Part shown: positions 18,181 to 26,753 of the stretch, piece by piece
Layout of the letters: every line of letters begins with the position of its first letter
Position numbering within the stretch: position 1 is the stretch's first letter
DNA from: Candidatus Accumulibacter sp. ACC003
GTDB lineage: Bacteria; Pseudomonadota; Gammaproteobacteria; Burkholderiales; Rhodocyclaceae
Assembly (NCBI RefSeq): GCF_907163085.1
Contig: NZ_CAJQTX010000006.1
Location: 62,001-126,000 of the forward strand
Length of the DNA: 64,000 nucleotides
Reading direction: 5' to 3'
The notes under the pieces: generated by a model
Seen by the model: the letters and a program-made list of their open reading frames with translations, nothing else
Told to the model about the DNA's origin: nothing
Database searches by the model: none
Position numbers and translations under genes: made by a program

Positions 18181-19554
18181 TCAGCGCGATTCCTTGATCA
18201 TTCGGGAAAACCTGGGCTGCACCGGGCGGGCGTTGTGCGGGTACAGCCGCGCGAAGATCTTCAGTTGCTCGAGCGAGATTTGCTGCGGTTTCTTGAGCAC
18301 CAGCCACAGCACGTCTTCGGTGCACGGCGGTGTCGTCAGCGAACCCATGTAGGTGTAGTAGCTGCGCTCCTCGGGCAACAGTTGCGCGAGGTCGATGGCC
18401 TGTCCAGGCGGCGCCACATAGTCGTTCTTCTCGAGCGGCAGGTTGTTCCACACGGCCTGAATGATCGGGTTCTCTGCGCCCTGCTCGAGCAGCACGGCGA
18501 CTACCGCCAGCTGGCCGTCCTCGGCCTTGTGTACCAGATGGATGACCATGTCGAAGGATTGGCCGTTGATCCGTTCCTCGGACGGGCGGTGGAAATGGAA
18601 CTGGATCAGATCGTAGGTCTTGCCGAGCAGGCTGAGGTTGCTGCCGCCGACCTCGACCTGCACGGTGTGACCGTTGTCGATGACGCGAAACTCGGACCGC
18701 CGATAGGTGAATTGAATCGCTTCGAGGTCGACGCCAAAGCCATCGCGAATGTCGATCGGCGATTGTCGTTCGCCGCTGGCGCAGGTCGCAAACTCGGCTC
18801 GCAGCCTGCCCCAGTTCTCCGGGCGGCCTTCGCCTTCGTAAGACCAGTGGATGTTGGCGTGCGCGTAGGCGGCGGCCAGCTCGTCGGGCTCGCTGCTCGG
18901 CGCCGACGATCGGGCGGCGGCGCGGCGCGTTCGCGCGGCGAGCAGCGTCGGTGGCGACGCCGCGTGCGCGTTGGCGAGCGGCTCGTTGACGCTCGCCGGT
19001 GTCGCCTCGGCGGCACTCTTTTCGGCGGCCAGCGTTCGCAGGTTGGCGCGCTTGACGTCCTTTCGGACCAGCGCTTCATTGGCCTTGCGCAGCTCGCCAG
19101 CGGCCTCGCTGACCTTTTCGGCGGTCTGCCGCGCCGCCAGCGCGGCGTCGTTGCCCGCTTTCGGGCGGCAGGCTTCACGCAGCAGCTTGTCGTCGAGCAT
19201 GCCGCTGCGCACCGGCATCTCGATCGGGACCTTGACCTCCTCCTCGCGGAGCAACTCGCCTTCGTCCTTGAAGTAGCTGCGCTTGAGTGTGCTGTAGTTG
19301 CGCGACGCGCAGTCGTAGTGGTTGACGGCCTCGACGATCCGGTAAGACGACGATGTCCTGGGATCGACGATCGGCTTGTCGAGGACGATTCGTCCGTGCG
19401 CCTCGGTCTTGCCGCGGTCTACCTTCCGGATGCTGGCTTTGTCGATTTCGACGCGCCGGCCCGGTTCGGCAGAGATCAGCTGCCAGGCAGCGGCAGCCGT
19501 TGCCGGCAGGATCGCCATGAGACATAGGGCAAGGCGCCTGAGGTCTGGATGCAT
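18181..19554 (-). CDS. Periplasmic alpha-carbonic anhydrase with N-terminal adhesin-E-like domain
   Basis: A 457-residue exported protein. Signal peptide: LALCLMAILPATAAAA. Residues about 20-140 (WQLISAEPGRRVEIDKASI... YDCASRNYSTLKRSYF) resemble the surface-adhesin E/CNP1-like domain found in betaproteobacterial secreted proteins. A charged Ala/Lys/Arg linker of about 90 residues follows. The C-terminal 225 residues form an alpha-type carbonic anhydrase: WSYEGEGRPENWG, RQSPIDI, zinc histidines in QFHFHRPSEE and HLVHK, and TTPPCTEDVLW. It hydrates CO2 in the periplasm. ATG 19554 gives the signal peptide directly; upstream codons in frame do not. The fusion is larger than usual alpha-CAs of about 250 residues. 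Confidence 0.9.
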   Translation of the reverse strand: MHPDLRRLALCLMAILPATAAAAWQLISAEPGRRVEIDKASIRKVDRGKTEAHGRIVLDKPIVDPRTSSSYRIVEAVNHYDCASRNYSTLKRSYFKDEGELLREEEVKVPIEMPVRSGMLDDKLLREACRPKAGNDAALAARQTAEKVSEAAGELRKANEALVRKDVKRANLRTLAAEKSAAEATPASVNEPLANAHAASPPTLLAARTRRAAARSSAPSSEPDELAAAYAHANIHWSYEGEGRPENWGRLRAEFATCASGERQSPIDIRDGFGVDLEAIQFTYRRSEFRVIDNGHTVQVEVGGSNLSLLGKTYDLIQFHFHRPSEERINGQSFDMVIHLVHKAEDGQLAVVAVLLEQGAENPIIQAVWNNLPLEKNDYVAPPGQAIDLAQLLPEERSYYTYMGSLTTPPCTEDVLWLVLKKPQQISLEQLKIFARLYPHNARPVQPRFSRMIKESR

Positions 19555-19608
19555 GCGGGGGCTCCAGTGGTTGATGGGGAAGTCGCTGCTGCGACTCGCG
19601 AAGCTTCC

Positions 19609-19670
19609 TTCTGCGCCTGGCGGGAGAAGGGTCGGGGTGAGACGGCGAGCGCGCCGGCGCGCTCGCCGTC
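19609..19670. repeat. REP-like hairpin joined to a 30-bp perfect palindrome
   Basis: At 19609-19631 CCTTCT and AGAAGG flank a GC core, followed by GTCGGGGTGAG; this resembles the GCGGGAGAAGG-type intergenic palindromes common in beta- and gammaproteobacteria. Directly after, 19641-19670 is a perfect 30-bp palindrome (left arm GACGGCGAGCGCGCC) with no loop. It lies about 55-90 bp upstream of the carbonic anhydrase start. Confidence 0.6.
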
Positions 19671-19901
19671 GAACGATTGCGGCGTGCCAGTCGGCATGCG
19701 CACGGCAATTCGAGCGCGCGGCCATGACCGTCCGGACGTGGCATCACTCTCTTTGACGGGAAATTAGCGGGAAACTTTAGGCGAGATTGCGCCAGGTTTC
19801 GCACCGCCTTGCCTGCCGGAACTGCCGACCGAGCCGTCTTGCATCGGGCCAACACTGTCGGCGCCTGGAGTTGGCAGTGGCGCGGCGAAGATCGTCGTGG
19901 C

Positions 19902-19943
19902 GAAAAAAAACCCTGGCGGGCTTGTCGCACCGCCAGGGTTTTT
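19902..19943 (-). terminator. Bidirectional intrinsic terminator after actP
   Basis: A perfect 9-bp stem, CCCTGGCGG (19911-19919) and CCGCCAGGG (19930-19938), with a 10-base loop. Eight A bases flank it on one side and five T bases on the other, so it can terminate on either strand. It lies 26 bp beyond the actP stop. Confidence 0.9.
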
Positions 19944-19968
19944 GCTTGCGTCGAAGCGAGCAGACTAC

Positions 19969-21633
19969 TCAGTGGCTGGCACCGGAAGCGCCAAAGCCGG
20001 TCTGGGCACGCACATACTGGTCTTCGAACGCCTCACGTTCCCTGGTCGCACGGGCACTGCTGTCCGTTACCGAGAAGACGTAGGCGCAGAGGAAGGCGAT
20101 GGGCATCGCGAACAGCGCCGGCTGCGTGTAGGGGAACAACGGCGCTGCATTGTGCAGGACGTCGACCCATACCGACTTCGAGAAGACCACGAAGAGGACT
20201 GCGGAAGTGACGCCGCTGTAACCGCCCCACAGCGCACCGCGGGTGGTCAGGCCTTTCCAGTACATCGAGAGAATCAGCACCGGGAAGTTGGCCGCGGCAG
20301 CAACGCCGAAGGCCAGGCCGACCATGAACGCGATGTTCATCTTCTCGAACGCGATACCGAGGATGATCGCCACGATGCCGAGGAAGATGGTCGCCATCCG
20401 CGAAACCTTGATCTCCTCTTTGTCGGTGCATTCACCCTTGCGGATCACGCGTGCGTAGATGTCGTGCGCGATCGCCGAAGCACCGGCCAGCGCCAGACCC
20501 GAGACGACTGCCAGGATGGTGGCGAAAGCGACCGCCGCCAGGAAGCCGAGCAGCATGTTGCCGCCGACGGCATGCGCCAGGTGCATGGCGACCATGTTGC
20601 CGCCACCGATCAGCGCGCCCTTGATGTCACCGCCCTCGAAGTATTCGGGGTTCTGACCGACCAGCAGGATCGCCACCAGGCCGAGCAGGAAGATGACGTT
20701 GAAGAAGAAACCGACAAAGCCGGAAGCATAGAGCACCGACTTGCGGGCTTCCTTGGCGTTGCCGACGGTAAAGAAGCGCATCAGGATGTGCGGCAGACCA
20801 GCGGTACCGAACATCAGGCCGAGGCCCAGCGAAAGCGCCGTCACCGGATCCGAGAGCAGGCTGCCCGGCGCCATCAACGAGGCACCCAGCTTATGGACTG
20901 CCGTCGCTTTTTCGAGCAGCGTGGTCAGCGAAAAGCCGAACTGCGAAAAGCCGAGAATCAGCGTCAGCGTGCCGCCGAAGAGCAGCAGGCAGGCCTTGAT
21001 GATCTGCACCCAGGTCGTCGCCACCATACCGCCGACGGTCACATAGACCATCATCAGGATGCCGACGGCGAAGATCGCGACGTTGTACTCGAGGCCGAAG
21101 AGCAGTTTGATCAACTGCCCGGCGCCGACCATCTGCGCGATCAGGTAGAAGACCACGACCACCAGCGACGACAGCGCCGCCATCGTCCGTACGGACGGGT
21201 CGAGGCGATACGAGGTGATGTCGGAGAAGGTGAAGCGGCCCAGGTTGCGCAGCCGCTCGGCCATCAGGAAGAGGATGATCGGCCAGCCGGCGAAGAACGC
21301 CATCATGTAGATGTAGGCGTCGTAGCCGCGGCTGAAGGTCATCGCCGTGAGACCGAGCAGGGTGGCCGCCGACATGTAGTCGCCGGCAATCGCCAGGCCG
21401 TTCTGGAAGCCGGTGATGCCGCCGCCGGCGGTATAGAAGTCGGCCGTCGACTTGGTGCGGCCAGCCGCCCAGTAGGTGATGCCCATGGTCATCGTCACGA
21501 AGATCATGAACATGATGATCGCGTGCCAGTTGGTCGGCTGAATCTGAATGTCGCCTTGCAGGGCCGGCCCTGCGGCAGCGGCCATGCCCGAGAACGCCAG
21601 CAGGGCGAGCGCCGTTGTGAGTCGCTTGATCAT
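19969..21633 (-). CDS. actP: Cation/acetate symporter ActP
   Basis: A sodium:solute symporter (SSS family) of 554 residues for uptake of acetate and other short carboxylates, with a signal-like N-terminal helix ([18 protein letters not shown]) and 13 or so membrane segments. ActP landmarks are [36 protein letters not shown] split over the first loops, [21 protein letters not shown] and [23 protein letters not shown]. Its ATG overlaps the stop of the DUF485 gene by four bases, the usual yjcH-actP arrangement. Acetate uptake fits a polyhydroxyalkanoate-storing organism, consistent with the PhaM gene nearby. Confidence 0.94.
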   Translation of the reverse strand: MIKRLTTALALLAFSGMAAAAGPALQGDIQIQPTNWHAIIMFMIFVTMTMGITYWAAGRTKSTADFYTAGGGITGFQNGLAIAGDYMSAATLLGLTAMTFSRGYDAYIYMMAFFAGWPIILFLMAERLRNLGRFTFSDITSYRLDPSVRTMAALSSLVVVVFYLIAQMVGAGQLIKLLFGLEYNVAIFAVGILMMVYVTVGGMVATTWVQIIKACLLLFGGTLTLILGFSQFGFSLTTLLEKATAVHKLGASLMAPGSLLSDPVTALSLGLGLMFGTAGLPHILMRFFTVGNAKEARKSVLYASGFVGFFFNVIFLLGLVAILLVGQNPEYFEGGDIKGALIGGGNMVAMHLAHAVGGNMLLGFLAAVAFATILAVVSGLALAGASAIAHDIYARVIRKGECTDKEEIKVSRMATIFLGIVAIILGIAFEKMNIAFMVGLAFGVAAAANFPVLILSMYWKGLTTRGALWGGYSGVTSAVLFVVFSKSVWVDVLHNAAPLFPYTQPALFAMPIAFLCAYVFSVTDSSARATREREAFEDQYVRAQTGFGASGASH

Positions 21634-21950
21634 TTGGTCTCCTTCTGTGCTTCTTTGATGATTTCGGCGGTCAGATCGTCAAACTCGCCGTTGGCGCGGC
21701 GGACGTACAACAGTGTCAGCAGCCAGAAGAAGACGAACATCACCATCTCCGCCGTATAGCCGATGGCCCACATCGACCCCTCGGCGATCGGTTGCCCGAG
21801 CATCTTGGGGTTGAAAGCGATCAGCATGAAAAAGCCGTAGAAAATGATCAGCACGATCGCTGCCAGGGTTCGCGCGAAGCTCCCTCGCTTCTGAACCAGT
21901 TCATCGAACTTCGGATTACGCCGAAGTCGCTCGTAAATTACGCTACTCAT
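21630..21950 (-). CDS. DUF485 inner-membrane protein (YjcH-like)
   Basis: A 106-residue protein with two membrane helices ([18 protein letters not shown] and [22 protein letters not shown]) and the N-terminal [20 protein letters not shown] pattern of DUF485. Such proteins are encoded directly before actP and are thought to help the symporter; the exact role is unknown. A strong AGGAGGAT ribosome site precedes the ATG at 21950. Confidence 0.93.
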   Translation of the reverse strand: MSSVIYERLRRNPKFDELVQKRGSFARTLAAIVLIIFYGFFMLIAFNPKMLGQPIAEGSMWAIGYTAEMVMFVFFWLLTLLYVRRANGEFDDLTAEIIKEAQKETK

Positions 21951-22139
21951 AATTGTCTATCCTCCTGTTTTGTCTTGCAAAAAAAAGTTCTGGGACCAAT
22001 TTTAAAACTGTTGACAAGACCACCCCTCGGGGCGCCGAATACTAACCCAGATCGCAGGGGTGTTCAATCCCATGACTTTTTTGCGTGTTTTTTCCTGCGC
22101 GGCCGCTCATTTTCGCCGCCGCCGGCCGCGTGCGTGGCC

Positions 22140-22814
22140 CTAGGCGCCGAAATTGCGCAGCCGGTCGAGGTCGACGATGGTCAGCGTGCCGTAGTCGGCG
22201 CGCAGAAGTCCGGCGTGTTCGAGTTTTTGCAGCGCCTGGTTGACGCGCTGGCGCGAGATGCCGGCGAGCAAGCCGATTTCTTCCTGCGAGATGCGCAGTT
22301 GCAGGCTGCTGCCGGGGGAGAGCAGGGGGTTGAACATCGACGCCAGGCAGCGCGCCAGGCGGGCGTCGGTATCGAGCAGGCGTTCGTGCTCGATGATGCC
22401 GATGAACTGGCTGAGGCGCTCGTTGAGCTGGATCAGCAGGAAACGGTTGAACAGGATGCTGTGGTCGAGCAGGTGCTGGAAGCGGCTGCGTTTCATGTAG
22501 GCGATCCGCGACTCGCGCAGGGCGATGACGTCGTAGCGGCGCGGCTCGTCCTTCATCAGCGAGCCTTCGCCGAACCAGCTGCCGCTGGCCAGGCCCAGGA
22601 AGCTGGTGGTCTTGCCGGTACTCCAGTTGCTGGCCATCTTGACCAGCCCGTCGACGACCCCCAGCCAGTGCTCGACCGCCTCGCCCTTCATGCACACGTA
22701 GCCGCCCGCCGGGACGGTGCGCACGACGATGTCGCTGGTCACGCTGGCGCGTTCGTCGGCCGACAGTTGCCGTGCCCAGCAAGACGCTTGCAGCATCTCT
22801 TCGACTTCGTGCAT
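22140..22814 (-). CDS. Crp/Fnr family transcriptional regulator
   Basis: A 224-residue regulator: cyclic-nucleotide-binding-like beta-roll at about residues 15-120 (VPAGGYVCMKGEAVEHWLGVVDGLVKM... SGSWFGEGSLM), dimer helix, and C-terminal winged helix with ISQEEIGLLAGISRQRVNQALQKLEHAGLL. No N-terminal cysteine cluster is seen, so it is not a classic Fe-S Fnr. ATG 22814 is preferred (GGGGAG upstream) over 22871, which lies inside a palindrome. It is divergent from the acyl-CoA synthetase/liv operon and lies upstream of the DUF485-actP pair, so it could control either. Confidence 0.88.
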   Translation of the reverse strand: MHEVEEMLQASCWARQLSADERASVTSDIVVRTVPAGGYVCMKGEAVEHWLGVVDGLVKMASNWSTGKTTSFLGLASGSWFGEGSLMKDEPRRYDVIALRESRIAYMKRSRFQHLLDHSILFNRFLLIQLNERLSQFIGIIEHERLLDTDARLARCLASMFNPLLSPGSSLQLRISQEEIGLLAGISRQRVNQALQKLEHAGLLRADYGTLTIVDLDRLRNFGA

Positions 22815-22857
22815 CGCTGCGCCAGCTCCCCGGAAAATAAGCGAAATTGTCGCATGG

Positions 22858-22873
22858 ATGACAATTGTCATCG
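22858..22873. promoter_or_regulatory. 16-bp palindrome, candidate operator of the Crp-family regulator
   Basis: A perfect palindrome, GATGACAATTGTCATC, in the divergent region. Its half-site TTGTCA, read on the minus strand, can serve as a -35 box, with TTATTT 19 bases further as a poor -10 for the regulator gene. Binding there would block that promoter, suggesting autorepression. On the plus strand it lies about 100 bp before a TAGAAT -10-like box (22980-22985) that has no good -35, so activation of the operon is also possible. Confidence 0.5.
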
Positions 22874-23056
22874 CTGGCGATGCTTAGACTTCGGCGCAAG
22901 TCCGTTCGGCAGTGAGTAGCCGCCAGCGCTGGTGCCGCGGTGAATGCTTGCGGCGTCGCACCGATCAGCAAAAACGGACTAGAATCGCGAAGCAAAATAA
23001 AAGATAGGAGCGTGCCGTCAGCCCATAGCGGCGGTCAATGCACCGGAGGAGACAAG

Positions 23057-25018
23057 ATGCCGGAAACGACGTCGTCGCCAGCGTTGGATACCTTTCCGCG
23101 CTTGCTGGTCAATCATGCTCGCGTGCGTGGCGACAAGCCGGCGATGCGCGAGAAAGACCTTGGCATCTGGCAGTGCTGGACCTGGCAGGACGTTGCCGAC
23201 GAGGTTTGCGCGATGGCCTGCGGTCTCGTCGAAATGGGCTTCAGGCGCGGCGAGAACGTCGCCATCGTCGGCGACAATCGGCCTCGCATGTACATGATGA
23301 TGACCGCCGTGCAGTGTCTCGGTGGCGTTCCCTTGCCGCTCTATCAGGACGCGGTGGCCAACGAGATGCTGTTCGTCCTGGTCGATGCCGAAGTCCGTTT
23401 CCTGTTCGTCGAAGATCAGGAGCAGGTCGACAAGGTGCTCGAACTGCAGGAGCAGTTGCCGCAACTCAAGCACCTCTTCTATGGCGATCCACGCGGCATG
23501 CGCCACTACACGCAGCCCTTTATTCATGACGTTCGCGAGTTGCTCGAAATGGGGCGGGTGCACCATCGCCAGCACCCCGATCTGCTGGCGGCCGAGATCG
23601 CCAGGGGCGCTTCTTTGGACGTCAGCGTCATGCTGTACACCTCGGGCACGACCGGCAGGCCGAAGGGGGTGTGTCTGACGCACCACGCCTTCATCAGTGC
23701 CGCCCGTGGCGGGGCCGAGTTCGACCGGCTGAGCGCGGACGAAGACATCCTCTCCTATCTGCCGATGGCCTGGGTCGGCGACCATCTTTTTTCGTTTGCG
23801 CAGGCGCTGCTCACCGGTTTCACGATCAACTGCCCGGAGTCGGCCGAGACGGTGATGAACGACTTGCGCGAAATCGGCCCGACGTACTACTTTGCACCGC
23901 CACGCGTCTTCGAGAACCTGCTGACGCAGGTGATGATCCGCATGCAGGACGCCAGCGCCATCAAGCAGAAAATGTTTCATTACTTCATGGGCGTCGCGCG
24001 GCGCAGTGGTGCGGAAATCCTCGACGGCAGGCCGGTGTCCACCGCCGATCGTTTGCTCTATGCGCTGGGCAGGTTCTTTGTTTTCGCTCCGCTGAAGAAT
24101 GTACTGGGTATGAGCCGCGTGCGCGTCGCCTATACCGCCGGCGCGGCAATCGGTCCGGACCTGTTCCGTTTCTATCGCTCGATCGGTATCAACCTCAAGC
24201 AACTCTACGGTCAGACCGAAACCTGTGCCTACGTCTGCCTGCAGCCCGACGGCCAAATCAAGTTCGACAGCGTCGGCAAGCCGGCGCCGGGCGTCGAGGT
24301 GAAGATCGCCGACAACGGCGAGATCCTGGTGCGCGGCCCGATGCTGCTCAAGGAGTATTACAAGCGGCCCGATGCGACCGCCGAAGCGCTCAACGCCGAC
24401 GGCTATTTCATGACCGGCGACGCCGGTATCTTCGACGGCGACGGCCATCTCAAGATCATCGATCGTGCCAAGGACGTCGGCAAGCTGACCAACGGTGCGA
24501 TGTTCGCGCCCAACTACATCGAGAACAAGCTCAAGTTCTTCCCTTACATCAAGGAGGCGGTGGTCTTCGGCGACCGCCGCGAGATGGTCTGCGCGTTCAT
24601 CAATATCGACATCGGCGCGGTCGGCAACTGGGCCGAACGGCGTGGCCTCGCGTATTCGGGTTATACCGATCTGGGGGCCAAGCCGGAGGTTTATGGATTG
24701 ATCCAGGAGTCGATCGAGCAGATCAATTCCGAACTGGTGGGGGAAGGCGCGCTGGCCGATTCGCAAATCCATCGCTTCCTGATCCTGCACAAGGAACTCG
24801 ATCCCGACGACGACGAGTTGACGCGAACGCGCAAGGTGCGGCGTGGTTTCGTCGCCGAGAAGTACGGCGTACTGATCGACGCGCTGTACGGCGGCAAGGA
24901 CAGCCAGTTCATCGAGACGGCGGTGAAGTTCGAGGACGGACGGCAAGGCAAGGTCGCCGCTGATCTGGTGATCCGGGACCTGAAGACCTTCGCCGTTGCC
25001 GGGAGGGCCACAGCATGA
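23057..25018 (+). CDS. AMP-binding long-chain-type acyl-CoA synthetase
   Basis: A 653-residue ANL enzyme that activates a carboxylic acid with ATP and CoA. Motifs: VMLYTSGTTGRPKGVCLTH near residue 190, YLPMAWVGDHLFSF, LKQLYGQTETCAYV, GYFMTGDAGIFDGDGHLKIIDRAKDV, and a long C-terminal domain with ADSQIHRFLILHKELDPDDDELTRTRKVRR. The last motif and length resemble FadD15/long-chain synthetases that head Liv-type operons in betaproteobacteria. GGAGGAGACAAG just before ATG 23057 sets the start. Its stop overlaps the livG-like start (ATGA), so the two are coupled. The substrate could be a fatty or aromatic acid. Confidence 0.88.
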   Translation: MPETTSSPALDTFPRLLVNHARVRGDKPAMREKDLGIWQCWTWQDVADEVCAMACGLVEMGFRRGENVAIVGDNRPRMYMMMTAVQCLGGVPLPLYQDAVANEMLFVLVDAEVRFLFVEDQEQVDKVLELQEQLPQLKHLFYGDPRGMRHYTQPFIHDVRELLEMGRVHHRQHPDLLAAEIARGASLDVSVMLYTSGTTGRPKGVCLTHHAFISAARGGAEFDRLSADEDILSYLPMAWVGDHLFSFAQALLTGFTINCPESAETVMNDLREIGPTYYFAPPRVFENLLTQVMIRMQDASAIKQKMFHYFMGVARRSGAEILDGRPVSTADRLLYALGRFFVFAPLKNVLGMSRVRVAYTAGAAIGPDLFRFYRSIGINLKQLYGQTETCAYVCLQPDGQIKFDSVGKPAPGVEVKIADNGEILVRGPMLLKEYYKRPDATAEALNADGYFMTGDAGIFDGDGHLKIIDRAKDVGKLTNGAMFAPNYIENKLKFFPYIKEAVVFGDRREMVCAFINIDIGAVGNWAERRGLAYSGYTDLGAKPEVYGLIQESIEQINSELVGEGALADSQIHRFLILHKELDPDDDELTRTRKVRRGFVAEKYGVLIDALYGGKDSQFIETAVKFEDGRQGKVAADLVIRDLKTFAVAGRATA

Positions 25019-25797
25019 GTCGGCAGATCGGCGAGGTGATTCTCGACCTGCAAAAGGTTTCCCTGGCGTTTGGCGGCGTCAAGGCACTGACCGACATTTC
25101 CTTCGACGTCCGCGAGCACGAGATCCGGGCAATCATTGGCCCGAACGGCGCCGGCAAGAGCTCGATGCTCAACGTTATCAACGGCGTCTATCGGCCGCAG
25201 GAAGGAGAGATCATCCTGCGTGGGCAGCACTTCAGCAAGATGAATCCCTACAAAGCGGCCAAGGCCGGCATCTCGCGCACCTTTCAGAACATCGCCCTGT
25301 TCAAGGGGATGAACGTCATCGACAACCTGATGACCGGCCGCAACCTGAAGATCCGCAGCAACCTGCTGCAGCAGGCATTCTGGTGGGGACCGGCACGCCG
25401 CGAAGAGCTCGCGCATCGCGCCAAGGTCGAGGAAGTCATCGATTTTCTCGAAATCCAGCACATTCGCAAGACGCCGGTTGGCCGTCTGCCCTACGGCTTG
25501 CAGAAGCGCGTCGACCTCGGTCGCGCGCTGGCCATGGAGCCAAGCATCCTGCTGCTCGACGAGCCGATGGCCGGGATGAACGTCGAAGAGAAGCAGGATA
25601 TGTGTCGCTTCATCCTCGACGTCAATGATCAGTTCGGTACGACCATCGTTCTGATCGAGCACGACATGGCGGTGGTCATGGATATCTCCGACCGTGTCGT
25701 CGTTCTCGACTACGGCAAAAAGATTGGCGACGGCGACCCCGACGCGGTTCGTGCCAATCCCGAAGTCATCAGCGCGTATCTTGGCGCCAGCCACTGA
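25015..25797 (+). CDS. Branched-chain amino acid-type ABC transporter ATPase (LivG-like)
   Basis: A 260-residue ATPase of the HAAT (Liv) class. Walker A GPNGAGKSS near residue 45, Q-loop RTFQNIALF, signature region PYGLQKRVDLGRALAMEPSILLLDEP with Walker B, and switch histidine VLIEHDM. The signature LPYGLQKR replaces LSGGQ, as is common in LivG proteins. It pairs with the livF-like ATPase four genes downstream to power the two permeases. ATG 25015 overlaps the upstream stop. Confidence 0.92.
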   Translation: MSRQIGEVILDLQKVSLAFGGVKALTDISFDVREHEIRAIIGPNGAGKSSMLNVINGVYRPQEGEIILRGQHFSKMNPYKAAKAGISRTFQNIALFKGMNVIDNLMTGRNLKIRSNLLQQAFWWGPARREELAHRAKVEEVIDFLEIQHIRKTPVGRLPYGLQKRVDLGRALAMEPSILLLDEPMAGMNVEEKQDMCRFILDVNDQFGTTIVLIEHDMAVVMDISDRVVVLDYGKKIGDGDPDAVRANPEVISAYLGASH

Positions 25798-25808
25798 GGA
25801 GTGCAGTG

Positions 25809-26738
25809 ATGGGTTTCTTCCTGGAAACGTTGATCAGTGGCCTGATGGCCGGCATGCTGTACTCACTGGTGGCGCTCGGTTTTGTGCTGATCTTCAAGGC
25901 CTCCGGGGTGTTCAACTTTGCGCAGGGGGCGATGGTCCTGTTCGCGGCGCTGGCGATGGCGCGTTTCGCCGAGTGGCTCCCGGCCTGGCTCGGTGTCGAG
26001 GCTTCGTACCTGGCGACCGCCGCGGCCTTCGTGGTCGCTGGCGCGCTGATGTTCGTCGTCGCCTGGTTGGTCGAGCGCCTGGTCTTGCGTCACCTGGTGA
26101 ATCAGGACGGTGCGACGCTGCTGATGGCGACGCTGGGAATCTCCTACGTCCTGGAAGGTGTTGGCTCGAGTCTCTTCGGAAACGACATCTACAAGATCGA
26201 CGTCGGGATGCCCAAGGACCCGGTGTTCATCCTCGATTCGATCTTCGAAGGCGGCTTGCTGATCAACAAGGAGGACTTCATCGCGGCGCTGATCGCCACC
26301 GTGCTGGTCGGGCTGTTGACGCTTTTTTTCCAGAAGACGACCACCGGGCGGGCGTTGCGGGCAGTTGCCGACGACCATCAGGCGGCGCAATCGATCGGTA
26401 TCCCGCTCAATCGCATCTGGGTGATCGTCTGGTGTGTGGCCGGCGTCGTGGCCCTGGTCGCCGGCGTCATCTGGGGCTCGAAGCTCGGCGTGCAGTTTTC
26501 GCTGACGACGGTGGCCATGCGCGCGCTGCCGGTGGTCATCCTCGGTGGCCTGACGTCGGTTCCCGGTGCGATCGTCGGCGGGCTGATCATCGGCGTCGGC
26601 GAAAAGGTCTCGGAGGTCTATCTTGGACCGCTGGTCGGCGGCGGTATCGAGATCTGGTTTGCCTACCAGCTGGCTCTGGTGGTCTTGCTGTTCAGGCCGC
26701 AGGGTCTGTTCGGCGAGAAGATCATCGACCGCGTTTAA
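25809..26738 (+). CDS. Branched-chain amino acid-type ABC permease (LivH-like)
   Basis: A 309-residue inner-membrane permease with about eight helices. LivH features: LISGLMAGMLYSLVALGFVLIFKASGVFNFAQGAMV at the start, KTTTGRALRAVADDHQAAQSIGIPLNRIWVIVW (the coupling loop to the ATPase), and LPVVILGGLTSVPGAIVGGLIIGVGE. ATG 25809 (after GAGGAG) is preferred over GTG 25806. It lies 11 bp after the livG-like gene and forms the transmembrane channel with the livM product. Confidence 0.93.
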   Translation: MGFFLETLISGLMAGMLYSLVALGFVLIFKASGVFNFAQGAMVLFAALAMARFAEWLPAWLGVEASYLATAAAFVVAGALMFVVAWLVERLVLRHLVNQDGATLLMATLGISYVLEGVGSSLFGNDIYKIDVGMPKDPVFILDSIFEGGLLINKEDFIAALIATVLVGLLTLFFQKTTTGRALRAVADDHQAAQSIGIPLNRIWVIVWCVAGVVALVAGVIWGSKLGVQFSLTTVAMRALPVVILGGLTSVPGAIVGGLIIGVGEKVSEVYLGPLVGGGIEIWFAYQLALVVLLFRPQGLFGEKIIDRV

Positions 26739-26753
26739 CCGGGGAGAAGGCAA

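Larger units (their letters stand above)
19555..19968. other. 414-bp gap between actP and the carbonic anhydrase gene
   Basis: It holds the REP-like element at 19609-19670 and the actP terminator at 19902-19943. The rest (about 19671-19900) should include the carbonic anhydrase promoter; I see no supported gene there. Confidence 0.5.

Noticed and set aside
19676-21759. Long plus-strand open frames opposite actP and other minus-strand genes
   Set aside because: They follow the codon pattern of the real opposite genes, are rich in Arg, His and Gln, and have no start signals.
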